Of a DNA stretch of 64,000 nucleotides, positions 1 to 8,692 are shown piece by piece. The notes beneath the pieces are model-generated. The model did not search any database and was not told the origin of the DNA. It was given only the letters and a program-made list of their open reading frames with translations. The first letter of the stretch is position 1; each line of letters starts with the position of its first letter. A program made the position numbers and the translations under genes. Source of the DNA: a bacterium HR17 (GTDB lineage: Bacteria > Armatimonadota > Fervidibacteria > Fervidibacterales > Fervidibacteraceae); contig BEHT01000009.1 in the NCBI GenBank assembly GCA_002898575.1, positions 1-64,000 on the forward strand, written 5' to 3'.

Positions 1-2645
1 GCCAATTCCTGCGGTGTCCCGACGGCGACGAGGTTGCCGTTGTCCAGCACCAACACGCGGTCGGCGAGGCGACGCACTTCATCGGCGCGATGGGAGCAAA
101 GGACAATCGTTTTGCCTTGCCGCTTCAAGCGTTCCACGAACGCCCACACTTCGGAACGAGTGCGGGCGTCCAAGTTCGCGGTCGGTTCGTCCAGCAGCAA
201 AATTGGTGGATCGGACAGCAACGCTAACGCAAACGCCAGCCGTTGGCGCATACCACCCGACAAACTGCTGACAGGTTTATCGGCGATGTCGTTTAACCGC
301 CATTCGTCCATTGCTGCTGCGATGTGTTCCGCGGGCGCGCGGCGCAAGCGGGCGAAAAAGTGCAGCGTTTCGGCGACCGTCCAGTCGTTGGGCAAACGGA
401 TGTCCTGCGGCAGGTAACCGACCAAACGACGCACTGCCTTGCCGTCAAGGCGCGGGTCGTGACCCATCACGCGCACTGCACCGTCAAACGCCAACACGCC
501 TAACAGGCAACGCAACAGCGTCGTTTTGCCTGCTCCGTTCGGTCCCCACAGCGCCAGCGTTTCACCACTGGCGACGGCAAAACTGACATCATTGAGGGCG
601 ACGACACCGCCGAAGTGTTTAGTCAAATGCGCTGCGACGATAGCGTCAATGCGGGCATCGGGTTGTGTCGTGGCAATAGTTGCCAACGCTTTGTGTGGGC
701 TGAAGCGGGGCAAGTGTAGCAAAGTGGCGCAAAGGATCATGGCGATGCCCGCGGCGACCCACGCCAACGAAACGGACGGGCGACGGACACCGACGCGGGG
801 CAAGAGGGGCGCCATGCGCGGTGCATTGTCCACCAGTTGCGGTTGCGGGGCAAAGACGGGAAAACAGCGAGCGGCGAAGTCAACGGCGTGAGCGGCGAGG
901 CTGAAGGCGAAAAAGCGCGTTGCGCTTTGTCGCTCTGTCAACCGCTCAAACCACCGAAAGGCTTTGTAAGGCACATCGCCGATGCCGTCGCCGTCGGCAT
1001 CGTAGCCCCCATAGTCGCTCCAAAAGTTGCCTCGCCAACGGTTGGCTTGAGGAGACAAAACGCCTTCTATTGCCACTTGCTCCCCGTTGTCCACAAAACT
1101 GTTGGCGGTCAGCGTGTTGGTGGAGGAGGACGGAAATAGCAGGATGCCGATATCGTTGTGGGCGATGAAGTTGCGCTCAAAATGGCTGAGGGTCGCCCCT
1201 TCGGCAAAGATTCCGACACGGTTGGCAGCGATCAAATTGTCGGCGATAAGGGCACGATACATGTCCTTCAAACCGATGCCGTAGCCGCTGGGTCCGCGAT
1301 TGTGCACCAGCAAGTTGCGGCGCAGCCGTAAGTTGCGGCTATACATCAGGTAGATGCCGACGGCGTTGTCTCTCAGGCGATTGCCCTCCACAAGGGCGTC
1401 GTCGCAATACATGAAATGAATGCCATAGCGCCCTTGCGTGACCGTGTTGTGGCGGACGGTTAAAGTGCGGGAGAACCACAAGACGGCGTCGCGTCCGCCG
1501 ACGACTTTGTTGCCTTCAAGGCACACACCATCGCTATACCACACCTTGATGAGGTCGCCCCGACGAGGTAGCGGCAAGGGTTTGCCATGCAACTCGTTGT
1601 GGCGCACAACCGTTTGAGGGGCGTTGCGGAGCACGATGCCAAACAGCACATCGTCAAGGCGATTGTTTTCCACGACGCATCGTGACGCTTCAACGGCGAT
1701 GCCCGCATCTTCCGTTGACAGCGTTGAACCGCTATTGCGGATGACAAAGCCTTTCAAAGTGGTGCGTGGCGCTTTCAAGGTTATGACCGTGCCGTTGCCA
1801 CCACCATCCAGAACGGGCGAGTTTTCGCCGATGAGGGTGAGCGATTTGGTCACGACGAAGTTGCCCCGATGAACGCCACCGCTCACGACGACGGTCGCTC
1901 CGTTGGGAGCCCGCTTGAGGGCGTCGGTGAAAGTGGCGACGGTTGTCGGATGCGCAAAAGTTGGCGTGATAATGCGGATGGACGAAGGGACCGCGAAGGT
2001 TTCCTGCGCAGTCGCAGCAACGAGCGACACAACGAGGCTGACCACAAGCAATTGCACTTCGTTCCGCTGACGACGCAAGGAGTATCGCCAGCGCGTTATG
2101 ACGCTCGCAACCGCTAACAGTGCGGCGACTGTCGCCATGACGAAGCCGCCGTGGAAAGTCGCGATGGCTTGAAACTGGGCGATTTTGCCCGTGCCTATCA
2201 GGGGCGGGACGAACGGCGGGATACGCATCGGCGCTTTGGGGTCAAGGTGCGTTCCATAGCGGTGCAGCCACCAATGCAAATCCAACACGAACGTGATGGG
2301 AAACACGACAGCGGGCAAAATCAGCAACCACATGAAACGGTAGGGCGCAAAAGCGGCGAGGAGCAGCAACGCCGCACTCAACGCGATGGCGGGCATTGCC
2401 ATCGCCCGTTCTCGCTGCGCCGCTTGGGCTAACGGCTTCATGCCGATGTAGTGGTTGAGGATGTCCAACTCTCGCACATCGCCGTCCAAGCGGTGAACGA
2501 ACACTGTCAGGCGTAGTCCCTGCGGATACTGCGGGGCGATGACCCGCACCTGCCAGTAAGGCAACGCGCTGGACGCGATGAGTAACAGCGCGCTGAGCAC
2601 CAACCCGATGCGTCCCAACCGTTCGCCCGCGTTGCCCTGCACCAT
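1..2645 (-). CDS. NosB-NosD-NosF fusion protein, nitrous oxide reductase maturation (3' end beyond window)
   Basis: One uninterrupted minus-strand frame of at least 881 codons runs from ATG at 2645 off the left edge. Residues 1-190 are a membrane domain with the motif LNHYIGMKPL, like the NosB protein that follows nosZ in clade II operons. Residues 197-212 are a hydrophobic stretch resembling a former NosD signal peptide. Residues 215-560 are right-handed beta-helix repeats of NosD type, which serves copper-site assembly in the periplasm. After another membrane helix near 590 comes a NosF-type ABC ATPase: Walker A GPNGAGKTT at residues 701-709, LSGG near 793, then LLLDEPTANLD. In the known families these are separate proteins. 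The start follows GGGTGA and lies 30 nt after the nosZ stop, so the two are likely co-transcribed. The end of the ATPase and any NosY lie outside the window. Confidence 0.85.
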   Translation of the reverse strand, partial: MVQGNAGERLGRIGLVLSALLLIASSALPYWQVRVIAPQYPQGLRLTVFVHRLDGDVRELDILNHYIGMKPLAQAAQRERAMAMPAIALSAALLLLAAFAPYRFMWLLILPAVVFPITFVLDLHWWLHRYGTHLDPKAPMRIPPFVPPLIGTGKIAQFQAIATFHGGFVMATVAALLAVASVITRWRYSLRRQRNEVQLLVVSLVVSLVAATAQETFAVPSSIRIITPTFAHPTTVATFTDALKRAPNGATVVVSGGVHRGNFVVTKSLTLIGENSPVLDGGGNGTVITLKAPRTTLKGFVIRNSGSTLSTEDAGIAVEASRCVVENNRLDDVLFGIVLRNAPQTVVRHNELHGKPLPLPRRGDLIKVWYSDGVCLEGNKVVGGRDAVLWFSRTLTVRHNTVTQGRYGIHFMYCDDALVEGNRLRDNAVGIYLMYSRNLRLRRNLLVHNRGPSGYGIGLKDMYRALIADNLIAANRVGIFAEGATLSHFERNFIAHNDIGILLFPSSSTNTLTANSFVDNGEQVAIEGVLSPQANRWRGNFWSDYGGYDADGDGIGDVPYKAFRWFERLTERQSATRFFAFSLAAHAVDFAARCFPVFAPQPQLVDNAPRMAPLLPRVGVRRPSVSLAWVAAGIAMILCATLLHLPRFSPHKALATIATTQPDARIDAIVAAHLTKHFGGVVALNDVSFAVASGETLALWGPNGAGKTTLLRCLLGVLAFDGAVRVMGHDPRLDGKAVRRLVGYLPQDIRLPNDWTVAETLHFFARLRRAPAEHIAAAMDEWRLNDIADKPVSSLSGGMRQRLAFALALLSDPPILLLDEPTANLDARTRSEVWAFVERLKRQGKTIVLCSHRADEVRRLADRVLVLDNGNLVAVGTPQEL

Positions 2646-2675
2646 CGTTGTCACCCTTTCCCGTGAAGGCAAGGC

Positions 2676-4727
2676 TCACGGTTCCACGAGCAAGTAGCCT
2701 GCAAACTCCAAATGCAGTGCCGAGCAAAATTCAGAGCAGTAGAAGGGGAAGACGCCGGGCGTGTCGGCGGTGAACTCCATTGTCACCGTTTCGCCAGGCT
2801 CTATGGACGCGTTGATGTTGAAGGGACCGAGAGCGAAGCCGTGGGTGGCGTCTTTAGTGCGTTCCAAGTTGGTGATGTGCAGGATGACGCGGTCGCCTCT
2901 CTTGACGCGGATATGCTCCGGCTCAAAGTGACTGCGGATGACGGTCATGAACACTTCCACTGTCCTGCCGTTGCGAACGATGCGCCCCTTCGTCGTCGCT
3001 TTGGGGTGTTTCGCTTCTGCCAGCGGGTTCCACCCGACTTCGGGATAAATCTCCCAAGCCTTGAGTTTGTCTGCCTTGATGATTTGGGCGTAATGGGGTT
3101 CACCGATGCCGATGGGCATCGTGTAAACGACGCGTCCTGATTCGCCCGTCTTGCTGATGTCAATCAGTTGGAAGGTCTGAGGCAGGAGCGGTCCGACACC
3201 GACGAAGTTGTCAATGGACCATTTGTTCAATGCCACGAGCCACTTGCCGTGCGGGTTCACCGTGTCGCCGTGAGCGGCAGCGATGTGTCCGACATTGTAG
3301 CGGACGGGGATTTTCTGGACCAGCGTCCACGGTTTTTCAGGGGCTTTGAACTTGCAATCGCCCATCGTCCATCTGGCGACGGCGCTATCCAAAAACAGGC
3401 TGGTGTAGGCATAACCCTGATTGTCCCATTGGGTGTGCAGCGGACCCAAGCCGACTTCCACTTGCGCCGCGCGCACCGCGTCAAAGCGCAAAATGGGCAC
3501 ACCGTAGGGGTCGCGCCCTTCAAAGTCCTTGCGTTTGACGGCGTCCAAAATCTTGCGCATGGAGTAAACGGTCACATGCGGGTCCAACTTTCCACCGACA
3601 ACGATGTGGTTGCCGCAGGGGCAAACATCCACGCCGTGGGGGCTCTTCGGTTCGGGCGCAAAGAAGAGGATGCCTTCATCCGCCGCGACTTTCAGCGGGA
3701 TAACCTTCAAACCGTTGACCGTGACGGCTTTGCCCGCTTTGACCAGTTGTTCGGCTTTCTTCCAATTGACGATGTGCAGGTAGTCCATATCGCGTTCAGC
3801 GGTCCCCGCTTCAAAAGGCGGGTTGCCTTCTTCAATGCCCCCTGTCGCCATTTCGGTGTTAAAGGAGTTGCAGAATGCCCAACCGTCGCTGACGCCTTTG
3901 CCGCAGTCGGCAAGGTCTTGCCAATAAGGGGGCAATTCAATGGCAAAGGATTGTTCGGGGACGATGCGCCCTTGCTTGCGGTCAAACTTCCAAAAGGTCA
4001 TCCAGCCCCGATACTCTTCCTTGTAGCGCTCAATGGGCGCGTAGCGCCCACCCAACGGCGCTGCGTATTGCGAGACTTCCACGACATATTCGGTGTTGGG
4101 CGTCACGAAGGCGGCACCGTGACTGGAGTAACCCAGTGGGTTTTTGACGATTTGCTTCGTCTCAAAGTCCCGCAGGTCAACGACGGCGAGGCGGGCGCTG
4201 GCTTTGTCACCGATGAACAGAAATTGCCCGTCATAATCGCCGTCGGTTTCGCTGAGGTTAGGGTGGTGCGTGTCACCCCACGCGATAACCTTGCCGTTCA
4301 CCTTGACCCCGTTGAAGGGATTGCGCCCGTCCAACAAACCGGCGGTGAACGCCGTCTCTTGAACGCCATAGCCGTAACCCTGCCATGGTTCTGGGGTGAA
4401 CACGCCGATAACTTTCAGCAGTCGCATGGACGGGATGCCAACGACTAACACTTGCCCACTGTGACCGCCCGACGCGAACATGACATACTCATCGTGACGA
4501 CCTGCGGGCATGTAAGTTTCCAGTGCAGCGGTGACATCCTCAGGGGTCAATTTGCGGGCACGCACCAACTCCATCGCTTCAGCGGGCACACCGACTGCAG
4601 GGCGCCGACTGGGAGGCAAGGTTGCACCTTTTGGTGCTGATTGCTGCCTACCTAACAGGTAACCGATGGCGAGGGCAAAGGCGGCAGTTGCTGCCAACGC
4701 TCCCCACCAATGCCAGTTTCGTCGCAT
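2676..4727 (-). CDS. nosZ: nitrous-oxide reductase, Sec-type (clade II-like)
   Basis: Reduces N2O to N2 in the periplasm, the last step of denitrification. The 683-residue protein starts with a plain hydrophobic export signal (residues 9-26) and no twin-arginine motif, which fits clade II NosZ. Likely CuZ histidines are visible in the DTHHP (154-155), SSHG (203), SPHG, GPLHTQ, VGH and GEPHY motifs. The C-terminal cupredoxin domain holds the CuA site: THGF (His629), Cys664, Cys668 and His672. The residue where the CuA methionine is expected, three after that histidine, is Phe675. Downstream is the NosBDF fusion; upstream are a palindrome and an Rrf2 regulator, so control by redox or nitrogen oxides is plausible. 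Confidence 0.93.
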   Translation of the reverse strand: MRRNWHWWGALAATAAFALAIGYLLGRQQSAPKGATLPPSRRPAVGVPAEAMELVRARKLTPEDVTAALETYMPAGRHDEYVMFASGGHSGQVLVVGIPSMRLLKVIGVFTPEPWQGYGYGVQETAFTAGLLDGRNPFNGVKVNGKVIAWGDTHHPNLSETDGDYDGQFLFIGDKASARLAVVDLRDFETKQIVKNPLGYSSHGAAFVTPNTEYVVEVSQYAAPLGGRYAPIERYKEEYRGWMTFWKFDRKQGRIVPEQSFAIELPPYWQDLADCGKGVSDGWAFCNSFNTEMATGGIEEGNPPFEAGTAERDMDYLHIVNWKKAEQLVKAGKAVTVNGLKVIPLKVAADEGILFFAPEPKSPHGVDVCPCGNHIVVGGKLDPHVTVYSMRKILDAVKRKDFEGRDPYGVPILRFDAVRAAQVEVGLGPLHTQWDNQGYAYTSLFLDSAVARWTMGDCKFKAPEKPWTLVQKIPVRYNVGHIAAAHGDTVNPHGKWLVALNKWSIDNFVGVGPLLPQTFQLIDISKTGESGRVVYTMPIGIGEPHYAQIIKADKLKAWEIYPEVGWNPLAEAKHPKATTKGRIVRNGRTVEVFMTVIRSHFEPEHIRVKRGDRVILHITNLERTKDATHGFALGPFNINASIEPGETVTMEFTADTPGVFPFYCSEFCSALHLEFAGYLLVEP

Positions 4728-4799
4728 GGCTTTCGCCCCCTTTCGGGTTTACGAGCATGCGTTCCGAAAATCAAGATGGTGAGGCGATGAGCGGTCGCT

Positions 4800-4841
4800 A
4801 TCGGGGAAAATCCCTAAAGGCGTGTCAGGCAAATCCCCGAT
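4800..4841. promoter_or_regulatory. inverted repeat upstream of nosZ, possible operator
   Basis: The arms ATCGGGGA (4800-4807) and TCCCCGAT (4834-4841) are separated by 26 nt and lie between nosZ and the Rrf2 gene. The left arm continues as AAAATCCC. This resembles the stronger palindrome at 5353-5381 on the other side of the regulator. A shared Rrf2 operator is an inference; termination of the rrf2 transcript is the alternative. Confidence 0.4.
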
Positions 4842-4865
4842 GACATGAGATGGCGGCGGGCGTTT

Positions 4866-5285
4866 TTAAAAGTGCGCCGTGATAGCGATGTCGGACACCC
4901 GCACTTTTTGCAGGAACTCGCGCTGGTGTGCGCGGTGAGGCACCCAAAGGTCGTGTAAAGGGCAGGGGTGAGCCTCGTTGCACTGCACCCATCCCAACAC
5001 GCAACGGTTCAACCAGGGCGCTCCCTCAACGGCTGCCACTACATCCAGCAGCGTAACGGCGTCGGGCGGACGGCGCAAACGAAATCCGCCCTTCGGACCG
5101 CGCTGCGATTGCACTAATCCCGCTTGCACCAACTTCTGCAACACCTTTGCTACCATCGGTTCGGGCAACCCGAAGGTGTCAGCGATTTCTGCGGCTTTCA
5201 GCCACCGTCGGCTCTGCCATGCCTTTGCCAACGCTATCATCGCCCACAAGGCATGTTGGCAAACGCGCGAAAACATCATGCCCAT
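4866..5285 (-). CDS. Rrf2-family transcriptional regulator
   Basis: A 139-residue winged helix-turn-helix protein of Rrf2 type (IscR/NsrR/RirA relatives). The N-terminal half carries the DNA-binding helices (LKAAEIADTFGLPEPMVAKVLQKL) followed by the wing (GPKGGFRL). The C-terminal half has three cysteines, C-x7-C-x5-C (CVLGWVQC then HPC), the usual ligands for an Fe-S cluster that senses NO, O2 or iron. It lies between nosZ and the divergent nitrite/sulfite reductase gene and has palindromes on both sides, so it probably regulates one or both. Starts at codons 1, 3 and 4 are all possible. Confidence 0.9.
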   Translation of the reverse strand: MGMMFSRVCQHALWAMIALAKAWQSRRWLKAAEIADTFGLPEPMVAKVLQKLVQAGLVQSQRGPKGGFRLRRPPDAVTLLDVVAAVEGAPWLNRCVLGWVQCNEAHPCPLHDLWVPHRAHQREFLQKVRVSDIAITAHF

Positions 5286-5352
5286 CGCCCCACATCGGAA
5301 GGACTGAGCGAAACCCCACGGAGCACTTTGCGATGTAGGTCGTCAAAGGCTA

Positions 5353-5381
5353 TCAGGGAAAACTTGACAGGTTTTCCCTGA
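5353..5381. promoter_or_regulatory. perfect 11-bp palindrome in the divergent rrf2 / nitrite reductase promoter region
   Basis: TCAGGGAAAAC (5353-5363) and GTTTTCCCTGA (5371-5381) are exact reverse complements with a 7-nt spacer that includes TTGACA (5364-5369), which could be a -35 box. The palindrome sits 50 nt before the reductase start and 68 nt before the Rrf2 start. This is the expected place for an operator bound by the neighbouring Rrf2 dimer. The binding protein is inferred. Confidence 0.55.
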
Positions 5382-5430
5382 CAGCGCACGGGTGCTGTGA
5401 CGCCAAAATGGCAAGGCGAGGTGATTGAGC

Positions 5431-7119
5431 GTGGCGGACAGCAAGACGGCATTGCGCCCGTGCCAGGAGATTGCCCGCGCCATCGCTGAGGCGCTGGCGG
5501 CGATGGACAACCAGCCCACCGACGAGTTAGTCTTGAAGCGCAACTACATTGAGCGGCTGAAACGGGAGAAAAATCCCGAGCGCATCGTGGACGAATTGCC
5601 CCAACTGGCGAAATGCGACTACCAAGCCATTCCTGAAGATGACCTCGTGCGGTTGCATTGGTGGGGCATTTTCCACGATAAACCCAAAGTCGGCTACTTC
5701 TGCTTGCGCATCAAGTGCCCTGGTGGCATCGTGCAGCCGGCGCAATTGCGCGGCGTTGGCGAATTGGCGGTCCGCTACGGGCAAAACTATGTGGAGTTGA
5801 CGACGCGCCAAAACTTCCAACTTCATTACATTCACCTGACGCAATTGCCTGAAGTCTTTGACCGCATCCAAGCGTTGGGATTGACGACGAAAGGCGGTTG
5901 TGGTGATACTGTGCGCAACATCACGGGTTGCCCCGTCGCCGGGCTTGACCCTCACGAACTCTTTGACCCGACGCCTCTCCTCGTGGAAGCGTCGCGGTTG
6001 TTTGACGCAACGCCCGAATACAGCGATCTGCCCCGCAAGCACAAAATCACCGTCAGCGCGTGCCCGTTTTGGTGCACGGCGCCGGAAATCAACTGCGTCG
6101 CATTTGTCGGCGTGGAAAAGGACGGGCGTAAAGGATTCACCGTGTTGGTCGGAGGTGGGCTGGCATCTACACCGCGTTTGGCGAAACCGTTGGGGGTGTT
6201 CATTGAGCCGCAAGACGCTCTCCCCGTCATGGTCGCCATCTTGGAACTATGGCGCACGAACAAGCGTTACCGCGTTTCGCGGGTCAAAGCCCGCTTCAAG
6301 TTCATGGTGGACGATTACGGTCCCGAGCACATCCGCCAAATGATTGAACAAGCGTTGGGACGCAAGTTGGAAGACTACCCTACAACACCCCGCCCCATCG
6401 GCTTCACCAACCACATGGGCGTCCATGAGCAGAAGGGGCGTGGGACAAGGGACGGGGAGCGAAGGTTTTACATCGGTGTGCCCGTGTTGGTCGGGCAGAT
6501 GAAAGGCGAAGACTTGATCGTGCTGGCAGATTGGTTGGAGCGTTTCGGCGGAGAATTTCGCATCACTCGCCAGCAAAACTTTGTCCTGACCCATGTGCCC
6601 GAAAGTAAATTGGACGACACCGTCGCTTTGTTGCAGGAGTTGGGCTATTCGCCTTTCGCTTGCCCTTTGATTGCCAACGGCATCGCCTGCACAGGTGACC
6701 CCTTCTGCAATTACGCCGTGACGGACGCCAAGCACCATTTGCGGGCGCTCATTGATCATTTGCGTGCGGTTTTCGGCGATGAAATTTGGCGGCAGGTGCG
6801 GTTGACTTTGCACATGGACGGCTGCCCCCACGCTTGCGCGCAGCATTGGGTCGGCGACATCGGGTTGCAAGGGACGGCAGCGACGCTGCCGGATGGCACG
6901 AAGCATGAGGGCTTTGACATCATCGTAGGTGGCGGGTTGGGCACGATGCCCCGCATCGGGCGACAAGTCTTGCGGCGCGTCCCTGCCACTGAACTCAAAT
7001 TCGTCATTGAGCGATTGGTGCGGGCATATTTGCGGGAGCGCCACGCAGGCGAAACCTTTCAGCAATGGTGCTTGCGGGTCGGCGATGAGCATTTGAAAGC
7101 CGCTGTCGGCGACGGTTAG
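5431..7119 (+). CDS. ferredoxin-type nitrite/sulfite reductase (NirA/Sir family)
   Basis: Siroheme and [4Fe-4S] enzyme reducing nitrite to ammonium or sulfite to sulfide, likely cytoplasmic and ferredoxin-dependent. The protein is about 562 residues and shows the two-half organisation of the family: ferredoxin-like half domains (ELTTRQNFQLHYI; ITRQQNFVLTHV) alternate with the catalytic halves. The cluster cysteines are ACTGDPFC (C-x5-C) and GCPHAC (C-x3-C), followed by VGDIGLQG. GTG at 5431 is preferred because GAGGTGA lies at normal distance; the TTG at 5425 is too close to it. The neighbouring nos genes favour nitrite as substrate, but sulfite cannot be excluded. Confidence 0.85.
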   Translation: MADSKTALRPCQEIARAIAEALAAMDNQPTDELVLKRNYIERLKREKNPERIVDELPQLAKCDYQAIPEDDLVRLHWWGIFHDKPKVGYFCLRIKCPGGIVQPAQLRGVGELAVRYGQNYVELTTRQNFQLHYIHLTQLPEVFDRIQALGLTTKGGCGDTVRNITGCPVAGLDPHELFDPTPLLVEASRLFDATPEYSDLPRKHKITVSACPFWCTAPEINCVAFVGVEKDGRKGFTVLVGGGLASTPRLAKPLGVFIEPQDALPVMVAILELWRTNKRYRVSRVKARFKFMVDDYGPEHIRQMIEQALGRKLEDYPTTPRPIGFTNHMGVHEQKGRGTRDGERRFYIGVPVLVGQMKGEDLIVLADWLERFGGEFRITRQQNFVLTHVPESKLDDTVALLQELGYSPFACPLIANGIACTGDPFCNYAVTDAKHHLRALIDHLRAVFGDEIWRQVRLTLHMDGCPHACAQHWVGDIGLQGTAATLPDGTKHEGFDIIVGGGLGTMPRIGRQVLRRVPATELKFVIERLVRAYLRERHAGETFQQWCLRVGDEHLKAAVGDG

Positions 7120-7169
7120 GAGTGAGCGGGCAAAAAGCGTGCTCAGCCTCTATGCCCTGTCGCACCGTC

Positions 7170-8042
7170 TCATCGCTGCAACTGTAAAGCGCGCCGGTAA
7201 GCAACGGCGCGCGGGATGGAGAAGCGCCGCGCTGTTTCTTTGGCAGCGTCGCGGACTGACCAACCTTGCGCCAACAATTGATGTAAAAACGCGTCCACAT
7301 CTTCGTCACGAACCGGTGGGGACGATGGGACGGCACCCTCAATGACGAGGGTGAATTCGCCGACAGGTTCTTCGTTTTCAAACCGTTTGTGGAGTGCGCT
7401 AAGCGTAGTCAGTGCGATTTCTTCATGCACCTTGGTGAGTTCGCGGCAGAGAGTGACGGTGCGGTCGCCTAATATCGTCCAAAGGTCGTGCAGCGTCGCT
7501 CGCAAACGGTGTGGGGATTCGTAAAGGACGAGGGTGAAAGGAACAGCCCGCACCTGTTCCAGCAGCGCTTGCCGTTCCTTTCTGTTGCGCGGCAAAAAGC
7601 CTAAAAACAGGAAGCGCTGGCCGTCCATGCCAGAGACAGACAACGCCGCTGTCACCGCTGACGGACCGGGCACGGGCACAACTTGCACGCCCGCTTTTAG
7701 CGCTTCCCGCACCAGCGGCACACCGGGGTCTGACACACCTGGCGTGCCAGCGTTACAGACCAACGCGATAGATGCACCGGCACGCAACCGCTCCAACAAA
7801 TAGCGCGTTCGTCGTGGAGACGAATGTTGGTGGTAACTGATCAACGGCTTGCGGATGCCGAAGCGGTTGAGGAGTTTGAGCGCGACGCGGGTATCCTCTG
7901 CGGCGATCAGGTCAACCTGCCGCAAAGTGTCCAACACCCGCAGGGTCACATCTTGCAGATTCCCGATAGGCGTAGCGCACACGAACAAAACACCGTGTCG
8001 TGCCCCCGATGACAGGCTTGACAAACCTTTCACCTCCGTCAT
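7170..8042 (-). CDS. rsmI: 16S rRNA (cytidine(1402)-2'-O)-methyltransferase
   Basis: The 290-residue tetrapyrrole-methylase-fold protein methylates the ribose of C1402 in 16S rRNA using SAM. Motifs typical of RsmI are visible in order: VCATPIGNLQDVTLR, AAEDTR, ISYHQHS, AGTPGVSDPG, PVPGPSAV, FLGFLPR, LYESPHRL and CRELTKVHEE. The usual SDAGTP reads CNAGTP here, a D-to-N change just before the glycine-rich loop. The C-terminal 60 residues form the helical tail of the family. It is convergent with the nitrite reductase gene and divergent from the next gene. Confidence 0.93.
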   Translation of the reverse strand: MTEVKGLSSLSSGARHGVLFVCATPIGNLQDVTLRVLDTLRQVDLIAAEDTRVALKLLNRFGIRKPLISYHQHSSPRRTRYLLERLRAGASIALVCNAGTPGVSDPGVPLVREALKAGVQVVPVPGPSAVTAALSVSGMDGQRFLFLGFLPRNRKERQALLEQVRAVPFTLVLYESPHRLRATLHDLWTILGDRTVTLCRELTKVHEEIALTTLSALHKRFENEEPVGEFTLVIEGAVPSSPPVRDEDVDAFLHQLLAQGWSVRDAAKETARRFSIPRAVAYRRALQLQR

Positions 8043-8153
8043 GATTTAACGGCAGGTGCGATAAATGGCGATGCGCGATTGCATCCCAAAAACCGAACCC
8101 ACCCGCTGTAAAACGCTGGGATTGTATCCTGCCATGTAGGAGGGTGACTGGTA

Positions 8154-8678
8154 ATGCCGCGTCGGACACGCAAAGAGTGGCTGACAGAACGGGAAGCTGC
8201 CGATTTGCTGGGAGTGCGTCCCAGTTTGCTGAGCACTTGGCGCAAGAAAGGGTTGATCGCTGTCCATGAGAACCCGCACCGGCGGGGTGTCCTTTACGAC
8301 GCGCAGGAGCTGATACGCATTAAACAGTTGGCAGACCGGCTGGCTCAACTGGGTATGCCATCGCCTGTCAGCGCTGCTGTGCGGGGGCGAGTGCCTGTCC
8401 GATGGCTTTCTCGTCTTTTAGGCATCTCGCGCCAGCGCATTTACCAACTAACCCCAGGGTCGTTGACTTGGGATCACGCCCTCACCCTCATAGAGCGGCG
8501 CATGTCGCAAAACCCGGCGCTCAAAAACATCTACCAAACGATGAAACGATTGCAGACCGCCGTTGCGGAAGGAGTCCGACAGAGGGTGGGCAGGGGAGAG
8601 CCGCCGAGGGCGTCTCGGACACGAACCCGACGAACGAAGGTGGCGGCGAGGACGGTGGGTAAACCGTCACAGCGTTGA
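8154..8678 (+). CDS. MerR-like helix-turn-helix protein
   Basis: A 174-residue probable DNA-binding protein. The N-terminal part (about residues 9-60) reads as an excisionase/MerR-type winged helix (LTEREAADLLGVRPSLLSTWRKKGLI). A second helix-turn-helix is likely at residues 80-100 (RWLSRLLGISRQRIYQLT). The C-terminal 35 residues are rich in arginine and lysine and probably disordered. There is a good ribosome site, AGGAGGGTGA, before the ATG. Target and ligand are unknown. It is divergent from rsmI, with a 111-nt intergenic region. Confidence 0.7.
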   Translation: MPRRTRKEWLTEREAADLLGVRPSLLSTWRKKGLIAVHENPHRRGVLYDAQELIRIKQLADRLAQLGMPSPVSAAVRGRVPVRWLSRLLGISRQRIYQLTPGSLTWDHALTLIERRMSQNPALKNIYQTMKRLQTAVAEGVRQRVGRGEPPRASRTRTRRTKVAARTVGKPSQR

Positions 8679-8692
8679 ATCGCTCTTGCCGA

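Noticed and set aside
3168-4448. 426-codon plus-strand open frame opposite nosZ
   Set aside because: It is the antisense of a strongly conserved gene and has no family pattern; G+C-rich codon use opens the opposite strand.
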